NCBI GenBank assembly: GCA_030602345.1
Contig: JAUVZX010000005.1
Span: 1 to 49,218, forward strand
DNA length: 49,218 bases
Direction of reading: 5' to 3'
Source of the DNA: Bacilli bacterium
GTDB lineage: Bacteria > Bacillota_I > Bacilli_A > RF39 > UBA660
Both the position numbers and the translations under genes were made by a program. Below are positions 14,596 to 22,114 of the stretch, in pieces. Every line of letters begins with the position of its first letter. Position 1 is the first letter of the stretch. A model generated the notes under the pieces. That model ran no database searches, was not told the origin of the DNA, and saw only the letters and a program-made list of their open reading frames with translations.

Positions 14596-14895
14596 ATGGA
14601 ATTAGATATTTTAAAAATGATGAAAAAATATTTTGCTGATCTAAAACAACAGCATGAACAAGAATTGCTAGAGAAAAAAAATAGAATTATTTCTTTTTTA
14701 GAAAAAAATTGGAATAAAGAAGAAATAGAACATTTTAATTATACTCTTATAGGAAACTCTGCAGGATGGATCGGTGGAGACTATACTGAAAAAGATATTA
14801 AAATGTATATTTTGAGAAACAATCGACAATTATTTGATGAAGTAGAAGTTCAAGAATGGTACCAACGAATTAGAGGTACAGCTAAAGTTAAATAA
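14596..14895 (+). CDS. Unknown small protein, paralogue of the gene at 14220
   Basis: This 99-residue protein aligns with its upstream neighbour over most of its length: HEQELLEKKNRIISFLEKNW against EEQKILEKKNKVINLINRKW, and GGDYTEKDIKMYIL against GGNYSEQTIKSFIL. The pair is an old tandem duplication in which each copy has acquired its own promoter and terminator. Conserved Trp, Phe-Asn and Gly-Gly-(N/D)-Tyr positions suggest a small folded domain. Function unknown. Confidence 0.65.
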   Translation: MELDILKMMKKYFADLKQQHEQELLEKKNRIISFLEKNWNKEEIEHFNYTLIGNSAGWIGGDYTEKDIKMYILRNNRQLFDEVEVQEWYQRIRGTAKVK

Positions 14896-14896
14896 A

Positions 14897-14918
14897 GACT
14901 AGTAATACTAGTCTTTTT
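14897..14918 (+). terminator. Terminator with GACTAGT stem
   Basis: GACTAGT (14897-14903) pairs with ACTAGTC (14907-14913), followed by T5. The stem is identical to that at 14511. Confidence 0.8.
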
Positions 14919-14946
14919 ATATGCTATAATTTAATTAGAGGTATGT

Positions 14947-15543
14947 GTGAGAGAAGTAGAACTTACAGTTGAAGTTAAAGAAGAATTAGAGTCTGTTATT
15001 GCTAAATTAGAGGCTTTAGGTTTTGAGTTTGTTGAAAAGTATTTAGCAAAAGATTATTATATGGCTCATAGTAGTGTGGATTTAAGTAGTGATAATTATG
15101 ATGTTTTAAAGAAGTGTTTATTATTAAGAACTTTTATTGGCGATAATATTAGTAAGAGTATTACTTATAAAGATAAAGTATATGATGAGTATGGGAGTAT
15201 TTTATCTCAAAAAAAGATGAAGATAAAAGTAGAGTCTATTTCTTTGGCTAAAGAAATGTTAGTAGCGGTTGGTTTTAAAGTTTTATTTAAAGTTATTAAT
15301 CATAGTGTTGTTTATAAAAAGGGTGATACTTCTTTAGCTATTCAGAGTATTGAAAATCCTAAAGGCTTATATATTGAATTAGAGGCTACTGAAGAAGAGT
15401 TAAAAGAAGAAGATGACAGTAAGGTTAAGGAGTTATTAAAGAATAAGCTAGATGCCTTAAATTTGAAATTGACAGGTGATTATGAAGTTAAGAAAGCTAT
15501 TATTGCTTTAGATAGGATTAAAAAGCTTTCAATTGATTCTTAG
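14947..15543 (+). CDS. CYTH-domain protein (triphosphate-tunnel-like)
   Basis: This 198-residue protein begins with the CYTH signature EVELTVEV (a variant of ExExK at the N-terminal strand). Charged strands follow, including LLLRTF, SITYKDKV and YIELEATEEE. CYTH enzymes act on triphosphates in a beta-barrel tunnel: class IV adenylate cyclases, thiamine triphosphatases and tripolyphosphatases. The usual third charge of ExExK is not clearly Lys here, so activity is uncertain. It starts at GTG with AGAGG upstream; a nearby ATG is out of frame. It is immediately followed by the RiPP promoter and is probably a separate unit. Confidence 0.75.
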   Translation: MREVELTVEVKEELESVIAKLEALGFEFVEKYLAKDYYMAHSSVDLSSDNYDVLKKCLLLRTFIGDNISKSITYKDKVYDEYGSILSQKKMKIKVESISLAKEMLVAVGFKVLFKVINHSVVYKKGDTSLAIQSIENPKGLYIELEATEEELKEEDDSKVKELLKNKLDALNLKLTGDYEVKKAIIALDRIKKLSIDS

Positions 15544-15546
15544 AAC

Positions 15547-15575
15547 TTGACACGAATCGTAAAGTATTCTAAAAT
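15547..15575 (+). promoter_or_regulatory. Promoter of the RiPP-like cluster
   Basis: TTGACA (15547-15552) and TAAAAT (15570-15575) are separated by an ideal 17 bases. The predicted start of transcription is only a few bases ahead of the AAAGGAGG ribosome site of the precursor peptide. Confidence 0.8.
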
Positions 15576-15594
15576 AAGTTAAAGGAGGAGTTAT

Positions 15595-15732
15595 ATGAAA
15601 ATATTGAAAATCAACAATTCCCAAACTAATGCTTTTGAAAGCATTAAACTTTCAATGATAAATAACAAAGAAATTTCGATATGCAGCGGCTGGGATGCCT
15701 GCAATTGTACAGGAAACGATAATTGTCATTAA
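15595..15732 (+). CDS. Cys-rich RiPP precursor peptide
   Basis: This 45-residue peptide has a near-ideal AAAGGAGG site (from 15581) seven bases before the ATG. The first 25 or so residues are leader-like and rich in Asn, Lys and Ile. The C-terminal core ICSGWDACNCTGNDNCH has Cys at positions 30, 36, 38 and 44 with Gly, Asp and Asn between. It is followed by a terminator and then a radical SAM/SPASM maturase, the usual order for sactipeptides, ranthipeptides and related thioether peptides. Four Cys and small acceptor residues fit thioether crosslinking. The product class and final structure are unknown, and no protease or exporter lies next to it. Confidence 0.85.
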   Translation: MKILKINNSQTNAFESIKLSMINNKEISICSGWDACNCTGNDNCH

Positions 15733-15736
15733 AAAA

Positions 15737-15764
15737 AGAGCGAGTTTTTTCTCGCTCTTTTTTT
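15737..15764 (+). terminator. Attenuating terminator between precursor and maturase
   Basis: AGAGCGAG (15737-15744) pairs with CTCGCTCT (15751-15758), with a T6 loop and a T-run after. Partial readthrough would make much more precursor mRNA than maturase mRNA, a common arrangement in RiPP operons. No separate promoter is evident for the maturase. Confidence 0.88.
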
Positions 15765-15780
15765 CTATTTTGGAGGAAAA

Positions 15781-17043
15781 ATGAAAATAAGCAATTTTAA
15801 TATTATAAAAAATTATGAAGATAAAGTATTAATTTATAATTCTTATTCTAAAGCAAGTATTTTTTTAGAAGTTGGTTCAGATGTGTCTATGTTTGAAAAT
15901 ATAGACAGTTTTAATGCTCTTGATGAAGATGATAAACAAATTTTAATAGAAAATGGTTTTGTGGTAAATGACGATCGTGATGAAATTAGTGAGATTAAAT
16001 ATATATTTGAACAAAAATATTTTGCTACAGATATATTAAACATTGTTTTAGTTCCTTCTCTATTATGTAATTTTAAATGTCCATATTGTTGTGAAAAGGA
16101 TTTTCAGTGTGGTAAAGAAGATGTTAAAAAATATTTTAAAACGTTGAAGGAGTATGCTAAAAAACATTTCCACCTCCATCCGAGAGTGCATATAAGCTTA
16201 TTTGGAGGAGAACCGTTAATATATGCTAAAGAGTGTTTAGACTTTTTAGATTGGGTAAAAAAAGATGCTAAAAAAAATAATTATGATTATGTTACTAGTG
16301 TTGTTACAAATGGTTCTTTATTAGATTTAGATATGTTTCTTAAAATTAAGAGTCATAATTTGTTATCTTTGCAAATCACTATTGATTCTGATAAAAAGAA
16401 TCATGATACTTTAAGAATATTCAAAAGTGGAAAGCCATCTTTCGATTTATTGATGGAGAAAATCGATATGGTAGCTTCTAATATAACCGATGAAGATACT
16501 GGGAAATTCGTCGTTAGAATTAATTTAAATAATACTAGTGTTGAAAGAGTGAAAGAAGCTCTAGAGAATATTGATCCTGCTAAAAGAAATAAAATATATT
16601 TATTGATAAGAGCTATTTATAATACTCATGCATATAACGAAAATAATTGTAATTCTGTCAGTGCTTTACAAGAGTATTTTGATATGGGAACTGAATTAGG
16701 ATTTAATATTATGAGAGATAGATATAGTTATCAAACATGTGAAGCCTGCGCAGATAGAAAATTCTTTTATTTAATGCCTGATTTGACTATTTGGAAGTGT
16801 ATAAATGATATTGGTTTTAAAGATAGCAAGATAGGAAAAATATCTGAGAATGGAATCATCGAAACAGATCCAAAAAATGTAGTTGATTGGTATAAAAATT
16901 GCATGTCGGCTTTTAGCGACTCAGACTGTTTAAAGTGTAAAATGCTCCCTGATTGTCTTGGGGGATGTCCTTTAAATAAAGCGAAGAATGGGAAAAAAGC
17001 GTGTAGACCATTTGATATGATTTGTCTACCTTATATTTATTAA
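15781..17043 (+). CDS. Radical SAM/SPASM peptide maturase
   Basis: This 420-residue enzyme should crosslink or otherwise modify the peptide encoded upstream. Residues 1-85 are a small N-terminal domain that may bind the leader. The radical SAM cluster motif is CNFKCPYC (Cys96, Cys100, Cys103), and GGEP at 142-145 contacts SAM. The C-terminal SPASM region supplies Cys320, 323, 340, 374, 383, 386, 392, 396, 408 and 415, enough for auxiliary iron-sulfur clusters. It resembles maturases of Cys-rich peptides of the CcpM/ranthipeptide kind; exact subfamily is not certain. TGGAGG precedes the ATG. Confidence 0.93.
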   Translation: MKISNFNIIKNYEDKVLIYNSYSKASIFLEVGSDVSMFENIDSFNALDEDDKQILIENGFVVNDDRDEISEIKYIFEQKYFATDILNIVLVPSLLCNFKCPYCCEKDFQCGKEDVKKYFKTLKEYAKKHFHLHPRVHISLFGGEPLIYAKECLDFLDWVKKDAKKNNYDYVTSVVTNGSLLDLDMFLKIKSHNLLSLQITIDSDKKNHDTLRIFKSGKPSFDLLMEKIDMVASNITDEDTGKFVVRINLNNTSVERVKEALENIDPAKRNKIYLLIRAIYNTHAYNENNCNSVSALQEYFDMGTELGFNIMRDRYSYQTCEACADRKFFYLMPDLTIWKCINDIGFKDSKIGKISENGIIETDPKNVVDWYKNCMSAFSDSDCLKCKMLPDCLGGCPLNKAKNGKKACRPFDMICLPYIY

Positions 17044-17044
17044 T

Positions 17045-17890
17045 ATGAATAAAAGTAAAGAAGATATAATTAAATTTAAGCAAAGTAAAATAATTGAAGC
17101 TTCTTATGATCTTTTGAATATGCAAGCGTATATGCACATCGGAAAAGTAAGAAAAGCTCAAGAAGACAGTATTTTACTTTTGAGTCATCCTGATAATATT
17201 AATTTTAAACTTATGGCACTTGCTGACGGAATGGGTGGATTGGAAAATGGATCTTTAGCAAGTAACATAGCTTTGAAAGAAGTTTTGCTATGGTTTGAAA
17301 AAATAGATGGAACACTTTTTTATGATTTTAATAAGCTGTCAAACGATTTAGATAATAAATTAAATGATATCGATCAAAAAATAAGAAAAAAATGTGGCGA
17401 AGGTGGAACAACTATATCTATAGCAATAATTGGAGAAAAAAACACTCTTTTTGTTAATGTTGGTGATTCTAGAATATATATATCACACAATGATAACCTT
17501 ATTCAGCTGACCAAAGATCAATCTTTGAGTTGGAAGTTATTTGAAAAAGGAATAATTGTTAAAAAAGACGATATTAGATTCCATAAAAAAAATAATTTAA
17601 TTTTTTCAAAACTTGGAGGAAAAACAAAATTAATGACAATTGATAAAGTCATAAAAACTAATTTAACTTATGATAAAATATTTCTTTTTACCGATGGAGT
17701 AACTGATTGCTTATCGGATTTAGAAATAGAAAAAATAATTAAAAAAAGTGAAAAAAATAACCTAGCGAAGGCGATTGTAAGTGCAGCTTTAGATAACAAT
17801 GAAGACAGAGCAGATCTAAATGAAGATTATTATGATAAAATAGTTGGGGGAAAAGATAACGCAACTGCTGCTATATTAATTAAGAGGTAA
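17045..17890 (+). CDS. PP2C-family protein phosphatase
   Basis: This 281-residue metal-dependent Ser/Thr phosphatase shows QED at residues 39-41, ALADGMGG at 58-65, a GTTIS motif, VGDSRIY, LFTDGVTD and GGKDNATAAIL near the end. These are the expected metal-binding and core motifs in order. Its ATG lies one base after the maturase stop with no clear ribosome site of its own, implying translational coupling. Placed between a peptide maturase and a kinase-fold protein, it may remove a phosphate from the peptide, the maturase or the kinase. That role is inference. Confidence 0.9.
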   Translation: MNKSKEDIIKFKQSKIIEASYDLLNMQAYMHIGKVRKAQEDSILLLSHPDNINFKLMALADGMGGLENGSLASNIALKEVLLWFEKIDGTLFYDFNKLSNDLDNKLNDIDQKIRKKCGEGGTTISIAIIGEKNTLFVNVGDSRIYISHNDNLIQLTKDQSLSWKLFEKGIIVKKDDIRFHKKNNLIFSKLGGKTKLMTIDKVIKTNLTYDKIFLFTDGVTDCLSDLEIEKIIKKSEKNNLAKAIVSAALDNNEDRADLNEDYYDKIVGGKDNATAAILIKR

Positions 17891-17897
17891 TATAAAT

Positions 17898-18758
17898 ATG
17901 AAATATGAAAAATTTAGAGAGTTAATGATTGATCCTTTTAAAGTTAATTATAAAAGGTTTGAATTAAAAGAAATAACCGGTTATCCTCCAGCAGGAAACG
18001 ACGTAATTGAAGCAGTTGGTTTTTTAGATGGTGTTTTAAAGAATGTTGTTATTAAGTTTGAAAGAAGTAAGATGGCTAATTTCGAAACTGAAGTTAAAAT
18101 TTTGGGTTTGTTAAAAGAAATTAATGTTCCTGAAGTCTATGAAAGCGGTTTTCATGAAGATAAATACTATATTGTTTTAGAAAAAAAAGAAGGAAACAGA
18201 TTATCGGAAATATTTGCTTTAGGAATAGATAAAGAGTCTAAAGATAAATACTTAATTGAATATGGGAAAAATTTAGCATTAATTCATAAAATAGATATTA
18301 AACCTTTTGAAGATGCTAAATTAAGAAAAATAAATCATATTCCAAGTGAGGAACATTATACATTTGATGATGCTATTACACCTTATATTAATTATCTAAA
18401 AGAAAATAAAATAGATATGGAAGAAAAAATATTTATTCATGGCGATTTTCATTATGCAAACTTGCTTTGGGATAACTTCATATTAACGGGTATATTAGAT
18501 TTAGAATATGCTGGGAAAGGATTTAAAGAACAAGATATTGCGTGGTCTTGTATTCTGCGTTCCTCACAAAAATTTATGGATACTATAGAAGACATTGACT
18601 TATTTTTAAAAGGATACTTACTTGAAGGAGATTATGATCATTTAAAACTTAAATGGTGCTTAATAAATGGTTATTGTCACTTTTATTTAATGAACAAAAG
18701 TGATGTAGAATATCAAAATAGATTGTTGAAACTATTAGATAATGTAATCAGGAGGTAA
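17898..18758 (+). CDS. APH-fold phosphotransferase (aminoglycoside/choline kinase-like)
   Basis: This 286-residue kinase-like protein has an ATP-binding Lys in VVIKFE (Lys53), the Brenner motif HGDFHYANLLW at 181-191 (catalytic Asp183, Asn188) and DLE at 201-203 for metal. Family members phosphorylate small molecules such as aminoglycosides or choline, or occasionally proteins. It lies 7 bp after the phosphatase and 1 bp before the next gene, firmly inside the RiPP-like operon. Possible jobs are tailoring or self-protecting the peptide product by phosphorylation, or ordinary antibiotic resistance. No substrate can be read from the sequence. Confidence 0.88.
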   Translation: MKYEKFRELMIDPFKVNYKRFELKEITGYPPAGNDVIEAVGFLDGVLKNVVIKFERSKMANFETEVKILGLLKEINVPEVYESGFHEDKYYIVLEKKEGNRLSEIFALGIDKESKDKYLIEYGKNLALIHKIDIKPFEDAKLRKINHIPSEEHYTFDDAITPYINYLKENKIDMEEKIFIHGDFHYANLLWDNFILTGILDLEYAGKGFKEQDIAWSCILRSSQKFMDTIEDIDLFLKGYLLEGDYDHLKLKWCLINGYCHFYLMNKSDVEYQNRLLKLLDNVIRR

Positions 18759-18759
18759 T

Positions 18760-19170
18760 ATGAGAGCAAAATTAAATATAAATAGTATGGAGGCATTATT
18801 TGAACTATACTCAAATATAGTTTATAACATCGATGATCTAATGACAGAATTATATTTACAAGAAGAATCAAAAGAGTTTAAAGAGTATGTTTCAAAAGAA
18901 AAGTTATTAAGACCTCATGTCTTTGAAGTGTGCATGAAAATAACAAGTCATTTAGAAGATGTTGATTCTGAATTAGTTATAGAAGATTTATATGAAGAAT
19001 TAAAAAGAAATGATAAGAGATTAGAAGAAGAAGGTCGTTTTTTTGGAGTCGCGGATTTATATAGACTTCCTCTAGATCCTTTTGAGTATGATATAACAGC
19101 TTTAATGGATTTTGAAAAAACAGCTCATTTGATATTAAATTCATATAAAAACACCAAAAAAGTCAAATAA
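18760..19170 (+). CDS. Unknown small protein, last gene of the RiPP-like operon
   Basis: This 136-residue acidic, helical protein has no signal or membrane segment (TSHLEDVDSELVIEDLYEEL). AGGAGGT overlaps the stop of the kinase gene, so it is co-translated with it. No motif was recognised. It could be an immunity or accessory factor, but that is only suggested by position. Confidence 0.6.
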   Translation: MRAKLNINSMEALFELYSNIVYNIDDLMTELYLQEESKEFKEYVSKEKLLRPHVFEVCMKITSHLEDVDSELVIEDLYEELKRNDKRLEEEGRFFGVADLYRLPLDPFEYDITALMDFEKTAHLILNSYKNTKKVK

Positions 19171-19190
19171 ATATTATTTGACTTTTGTTA
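19158..19190 (+). terminator. Terminator ending the RiPP-like operon
   Basis: A 13-bp perfect stem is formed by AAAAGTCAAATAA (19158-19170) and TTATTTGACTTTT (19174-19186). Its 3' arm contains the -35 box of the next promoter (TTGACT 19178-19183, TATAAT 19201-19206, 17 bases apart). Confidence 0.85.
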
Positions 19191-19206
19191 TATTGAGTTC
19201 TATAAT
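19178..19206 (+). promoter_or_regulatory. Promoter nested in a terminator
   Basis: TTGACT and TATAAT are separated by 17 bases, and the -35 box lies within the preceding terminator stem. It drives the gene at 19223. Confidence 0.65.
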
Positions 19207-19222
19207 CATGCTAGGAGGATAT

Positions 19223-19687
19223 ATGAAAAAAGAGTTAGGATTAGGAATAGTAATAATACTATTTGGATCATTGATCGTTATGTTTCAATTAATGTTTTTT
19301 AACAGATTGGATAAAATGATTGAATTGATGCAAAAAGATAATACAGTAGAAGTAGCAGATACGTTATTAACGGATAAAGTAGATGTTATTATAGGAGATT
19401 TTACAGCAACTAAAGTTGAATATGGAAATGACTATAAATTAGATGTTGTAATTATTAATAAAGCTAATAAAATGTCTAGCTATAGTATTTTAATAGAAGC
19501 GACAGATGCTAATGGTAATCGTATTGCTGAAGATTTAATTTATGTTAATAAATTAAAATCAAAACAAAGACAAACTAAGCAAGCCTTTACTTACGTTCCC
19601 TCAGATATGGCGGAAAAACTAAAAACTGCTAGTTTCAATGTACTATTAGTAACTGAAACAGAAGTTAACTTTTATGGTAATTATTAA
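19223..19687 (+). CDS. Membrane-anchored protein with extracellular beta domain
   Basis: This 154-residue protein has an N-terminal signal anchor (LGLGIVIILFGSLIVMFQLMF) and then a short charged linker. The beta-rich domain of about 100 residues (FTATKVEYGNDYKLDVVIIN, SYSILIEATDANGNRIAEDL) resembles the extracellular FxLYD-like or DUF4352-like domains of Gram-positive surface proteins. AGGAGG lies just before the chosen ATG; an upstream in-frame ATP-type start is unlikely because it precedes the promoter -10. Monocistronic, with promoter and terminator. Function unknown. Confidence 0.7.
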   Translation: MKKELGLGIVIILFGSLIVMFQLMFFNRLDKMIELMQKDNTVEVADTLLTDKVDVIIGDFTATKVEYGNDYKLDVVIINKANKMSSYSILIEATDANGNRIAEDLIYVNKLKSKQRQTKQAFTYVPSDMAEKLKTASFNVLLVTETEVNFYGNY

Positions 19688-19708
19688 AACGACTTAGTCG
19701 TTTTTTTG
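19686..19708 (+). terminator. Terminator
   Basis: AAAACGAC (19686-19693) pairs with GTCGTTTT (19697-19704) across a 3-base loop, with T's after. Confidence 0.8.
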
Positions 19709-19735
19709 TGTTATAATTTATACTAGGGAGGATAT

Positions 19736-20212
19736 ATGGGAAATATAACAGTTAGATTAGATGGTTATAAATTAAACGTTAGAACAGCAGCAATTATATC
19801 TTATGAAGATAAATTCTTATTTGCTAAAACAGATACAAATGAATATCATGGTTTAGTTGGAGGAAGAGTTGAAATTGGAGAAGATAGTTTTACTTCAATA
19901 GTTAGAGAATTAGAAGAAGAAATTGGAGAATTTAAACTAAAAAAAGATATTAAATTAATCAATATTTCAGAAAACTTCTTTATGTTTAAAGGTGAAAAAG
20001 TTCATGAAATATTATTTATTTTCAAAGTGGAATTAGATGAGTGTGAGTTAACTAAAAAGAATAGCTTTACCATGTTAGATAAAGAAACAACTAAATTAAA
20101 ATGGATTGATAAAGAGGATATAGAAAATATTTGGATACAACCAAAAATGGTTAAAAAAATACTTTATAAAAAAGAATTTACACATAACATCATTAACGAA
20201 TTGGAGGATTAA
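19736..20212 (+). CDS. Nudix hydrolase
   Basis: This 158-residue enzyme has a Nudix box GGRVEIGEDSFTSIVRELEE followed by EIGE, matching the Gx5Ex7REUxEExGU pattern. It cleaves a nucleoside diphosphate linked to another group; the substrate is not evident. GGGAGG precedes the ATG. Its stop overlaps the start of the dehydrogenase gene (TAATG), so the two are co-translated. Confidence 0.88.
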   Translation: MGNITVRLDGYKLNVRTAAIISYEDKFLFAKTDTNEYHGLVGGRVEIGEDSFTSIVRELEEEIGEFKLKKDIKLINISENFFMFKGEKVHEILFIFKVELDECELTKKNSFTMLDKETTKLKWIDKEDIENIWIQPKMVKKILYKKEFTHNIINELED

Positions 20213-20979
20213 TGAAGAGAGTTTTAATAACAGGTGCATCAAGTGGGATGGGCAAAGAGTTTACCAAATTATATATTAGCAAAGGATATGAGGTAATTGG
20301 ATTAGATATCAATGAAAAAGGATTAGATGAATTAAAAGAAACTTATAAAAGAGCTTTTGATCCATACGTAGTTGATTTAGGAAATGAAGAAGATATTATT
20401 AATTTTAAAAAAGATTTTCATAAAGAAATAGACATCTTAATCAATAATGCTGGTATTATTCAACCTTTTATCAAAGTTGATAAATTAGATGATCAAAAAA
20501 TAAAAAAAATAATGGACATAAATTTCTATGGACCACTATTGCTAACTAAATTGTTTTTAAATGACTTTATAAAAAAAGACAGTGGTCATATAGTAAATGT
20601 ATCTAGTATGGGAGGTTTTTTTCCTTTCCCGGGACAAACTATATATGGAGCCTCTAAATCAGCCTTGTCTTTATTAACCGAAGGATTGTATGCTGAATTA
20701 ATTAACACTAATATAGCAGTATCTTTAGTTATACCAGGAGCAATTGCAACTAATATTTCAGAAAATTCTGGAGTTAAAATGGAAGCAAGTGGTGATAGTA
20801 AAGTAAAACCATTAGATGCGGATAAAGCCGCTTTAATAATATATGAGGGTATAAAGAAGAAAAAAATGCGAATATATGTTGGAACAGATTCTAAAATAAT
20901 GAAATTTTTATATACTATCAATCCTAAATTTGCTATTAAATTCATTTCTAAGCAAATGGCAGGATTAATTAAAGAATAA
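20212..20979 (+). CDS. Short-chain dehydrogenase/reductase
   Basis: This 255-residue NAD(P)-dependent oxidoreductase of the classical SDR type has the nucleotide-binding TGASSGMG near residues 7-14 and NNAG near 80. The active-site Ser lies in NVSSMGG and YGASK carries the catalytic Tyr and Lys. The 'PGAIATNIS' loop follows, and the hydrophobic C-terminus may contact membrane or substrate. It acts on an alcohol, ketone or acyl group that cannot be named. GGAGG precedes the ATG within the Nudix gene. Confidence 0.92.
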   Translation: MKRVLITGASSGMGKEFTKLYISKGYEVIGLDINEKGLDELKETYKRAFDPYVVDLGNEEDIINFKKDFHKEIDILINNAGIIQPFIKVDKLDDQKIKKIMDINFYGPLLLTKLFLNDFIKKDSGHIVNVSSMGGFFPFPGQTIYGASKSALSLLTEGLYAELINTNIAVSLVIPGAIATNISENSGVKMEASGDSKVKPLDADKAALIIYEGIKKKKMRIYVGTDSKIMKFLYTINPKFAIKFISKQMAGLIKE

Positions 20980-20980
20980 A

Positions 20981-21003
20981 AAAATAGCTTATGCTATTTT
21001 TTT
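20981..21003. terminator. Bidirectional terminator
   Basis: AAAATAGC (20981-20988) pairs with GCTATTTT (20993-21000), with A's before and T's after. It serves the convergent dehydrogenase gene and the gene at 20994-21386. Confidence 0.75.
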
Positions 21004-21386
21004 ATTGGTTCTGCTTTTGGAAAAGAAGTACCTACCATACCAAAAGTTATTAATTTACAAGGCAAATTGTTGTCTATGATTGAATATATATCATTTAACC
21101 ATTCTCTATTTAATTTGTTAGGAAGAATATCTAAACCAATGTAATGTTCATTGGGCATATTCCCAAAGAAAAATTTTGCTTTTTCATTAGTTAGTTTTTC
21201 TATTTTATACATTGTATCAACTATTCTTACAAAATCAATTAATGTATAAAGATTTAATTTTTCCTTCATGTCTTTATTTAGTAGTTTCTTGCTAATATCG
21301 TTTCTATAATAACCATTTTTAGTTCCATTTAAAGCAAGAAGAATTTCTTTTTCGTTTCCGGTATACCATAATATTAAATTTTCCAT
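20994..21386 (-). CDS. Unknown protein
   Basis: This 130-residue soluble protein has no recognised motif. It has several aromatic and Asn-rich stretches (GTKNGYYRNDISKKLLNKDM, FFGNMPNEHYIGLDILPNKL). GGAG precedes the start on the minus strand. It is divergent from the NAD operon. Confidence 0.6.
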   Translation of the reverse strand: MENLILWYTGNEKEILLALNGTKNGYYRNDISKKLLNKDMKEKLNLYTLIDFVRIVDTMYKIEKLTNEKAKFFFGNMPNEHYIGLDILPNKLNREWLNDIYSIIDNNLPCKLITFGMVGTSFPKAEPIKK

Positions 21387-21442
21387 TTTTTTCTCCTGTG
21401 TGCAATATATTGTATATAAATAATATTATATGTCAAATTTAA

Positions 21443-21507
21443 TCTTTTTAACAAATTGTTAAAAAGTGCTTGACAATTAAAACTCTTTTTAATAAAATGT
21501 TAATAAG
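21443..21507 (+). promoter_or_regulatory. NAD operon promoter with two palindromic operators
   Basis: A perfect palindrome, CTTTTTAACAA-A-TTGTTAAAAAG, lies at 21443-21465 directly upstream of the -35 box TTGACA (21469-21474). A second copy at 21485-21507 matches it at 20 of 23 positions and covers the -10 box TAAAAT (21493-21498; spacer 18). The copies are 42 bases apart start to start, about four helical turns. This is a classic repressor arrangement. The NrtR regulator encoded at the end of the same gene run is the natural candidate to bind it. Confidence 0.75.
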
Positions 21508-21517
21508 AGGTGAAAAC

Positions 21518-22114
21518 ATGAAAGAAAAATTAGAATTAGTTAAAAGAGGATTGATCATAGTTGATATGATAGATGGCTTTGTAAAAGAAGGGGCTTTAGC
21601 AGATCCAACGATTGGAAGAATTGTAAATGAAAACGTTAGATTGGCCAAAAAGTTTTTAGAAAGTAATGAACCAATTATTGCATTTAGGGACGTTCATAGT
21701 GTTGATAGTGAAGAGTTTAAATCTTTTCCGCCACATTGTATAGAAGGAACTAGTGAAGTTGAGTTTGTTGAAGGATTAAGAGAATTGAGTGATAAGTTTA
21801 TTGTCATTGATAAAAATTCAACTAGTGGTATGTTTGCTCCAAGCTTTATCGAATATGTTAAAAGCATGGAAAATATCACTGAAATTGTTATTACAGGATG
21901 TTGTACGGATATATGTGTATTGAATTTAGCAATTCCTTTGAAGAATTTCTTTAATCAAGTTAATAAGAGTGTTAATATTATTGTCCCTGAGAATGCTGTT
22001 GAAACATATCATATAGATGGTGTTCATGATCGTGATGAATATAATATGATGGCATTTAAATTACTTAAACAAGCAGGAGTAAATGTAGTAAAGGAGTATA
22101 AATATGGAAAATAA
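21518..22114 (+). CDS. pncA: Nicotinamidase
   Basis: This 198-residue isochorismatase-fold amidase converts nicotinamide to nicotinate, the first step of deamidating NAD salvage. The catalytic Asp is in IIVDMIDGF (about residue 16), Lys in VIDKNS, and the nucleophilic Cys in GCCTDICVL near residue 128. I chose the ATG at 21518 with AGAGGTG before it; an ATG 21 bases upstream lies inside the operator. The end overlaps the next gene by 11 bp. Neighbouring genes make the substrate assignment firm. Confidence 0.9.
   Translation: MKEKLELVKRGLIIVDMIDGFVKEGALADPTIGRIVNENVRLAKKFLESNEPIIAFRDVHSVDSEEFKSFPPHCIEGTSEVEFVEGLRELSDKFIVIDKNSTSGMFAPSFIEYVKSMENITEIVITGCCTDICVLNLAIPLKNFFNQVNKSVNIIVPENAVETYHIDGVHDRDEYNMMAFKLLKQAGVNVVKEYKYGK

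Noticed and set aside
15595-15732. SCIFF-type six-cysteine precursor
   Set aside because: The peptide has four, not six, cysteines and lacks the conserved SCIFF sequence around them.
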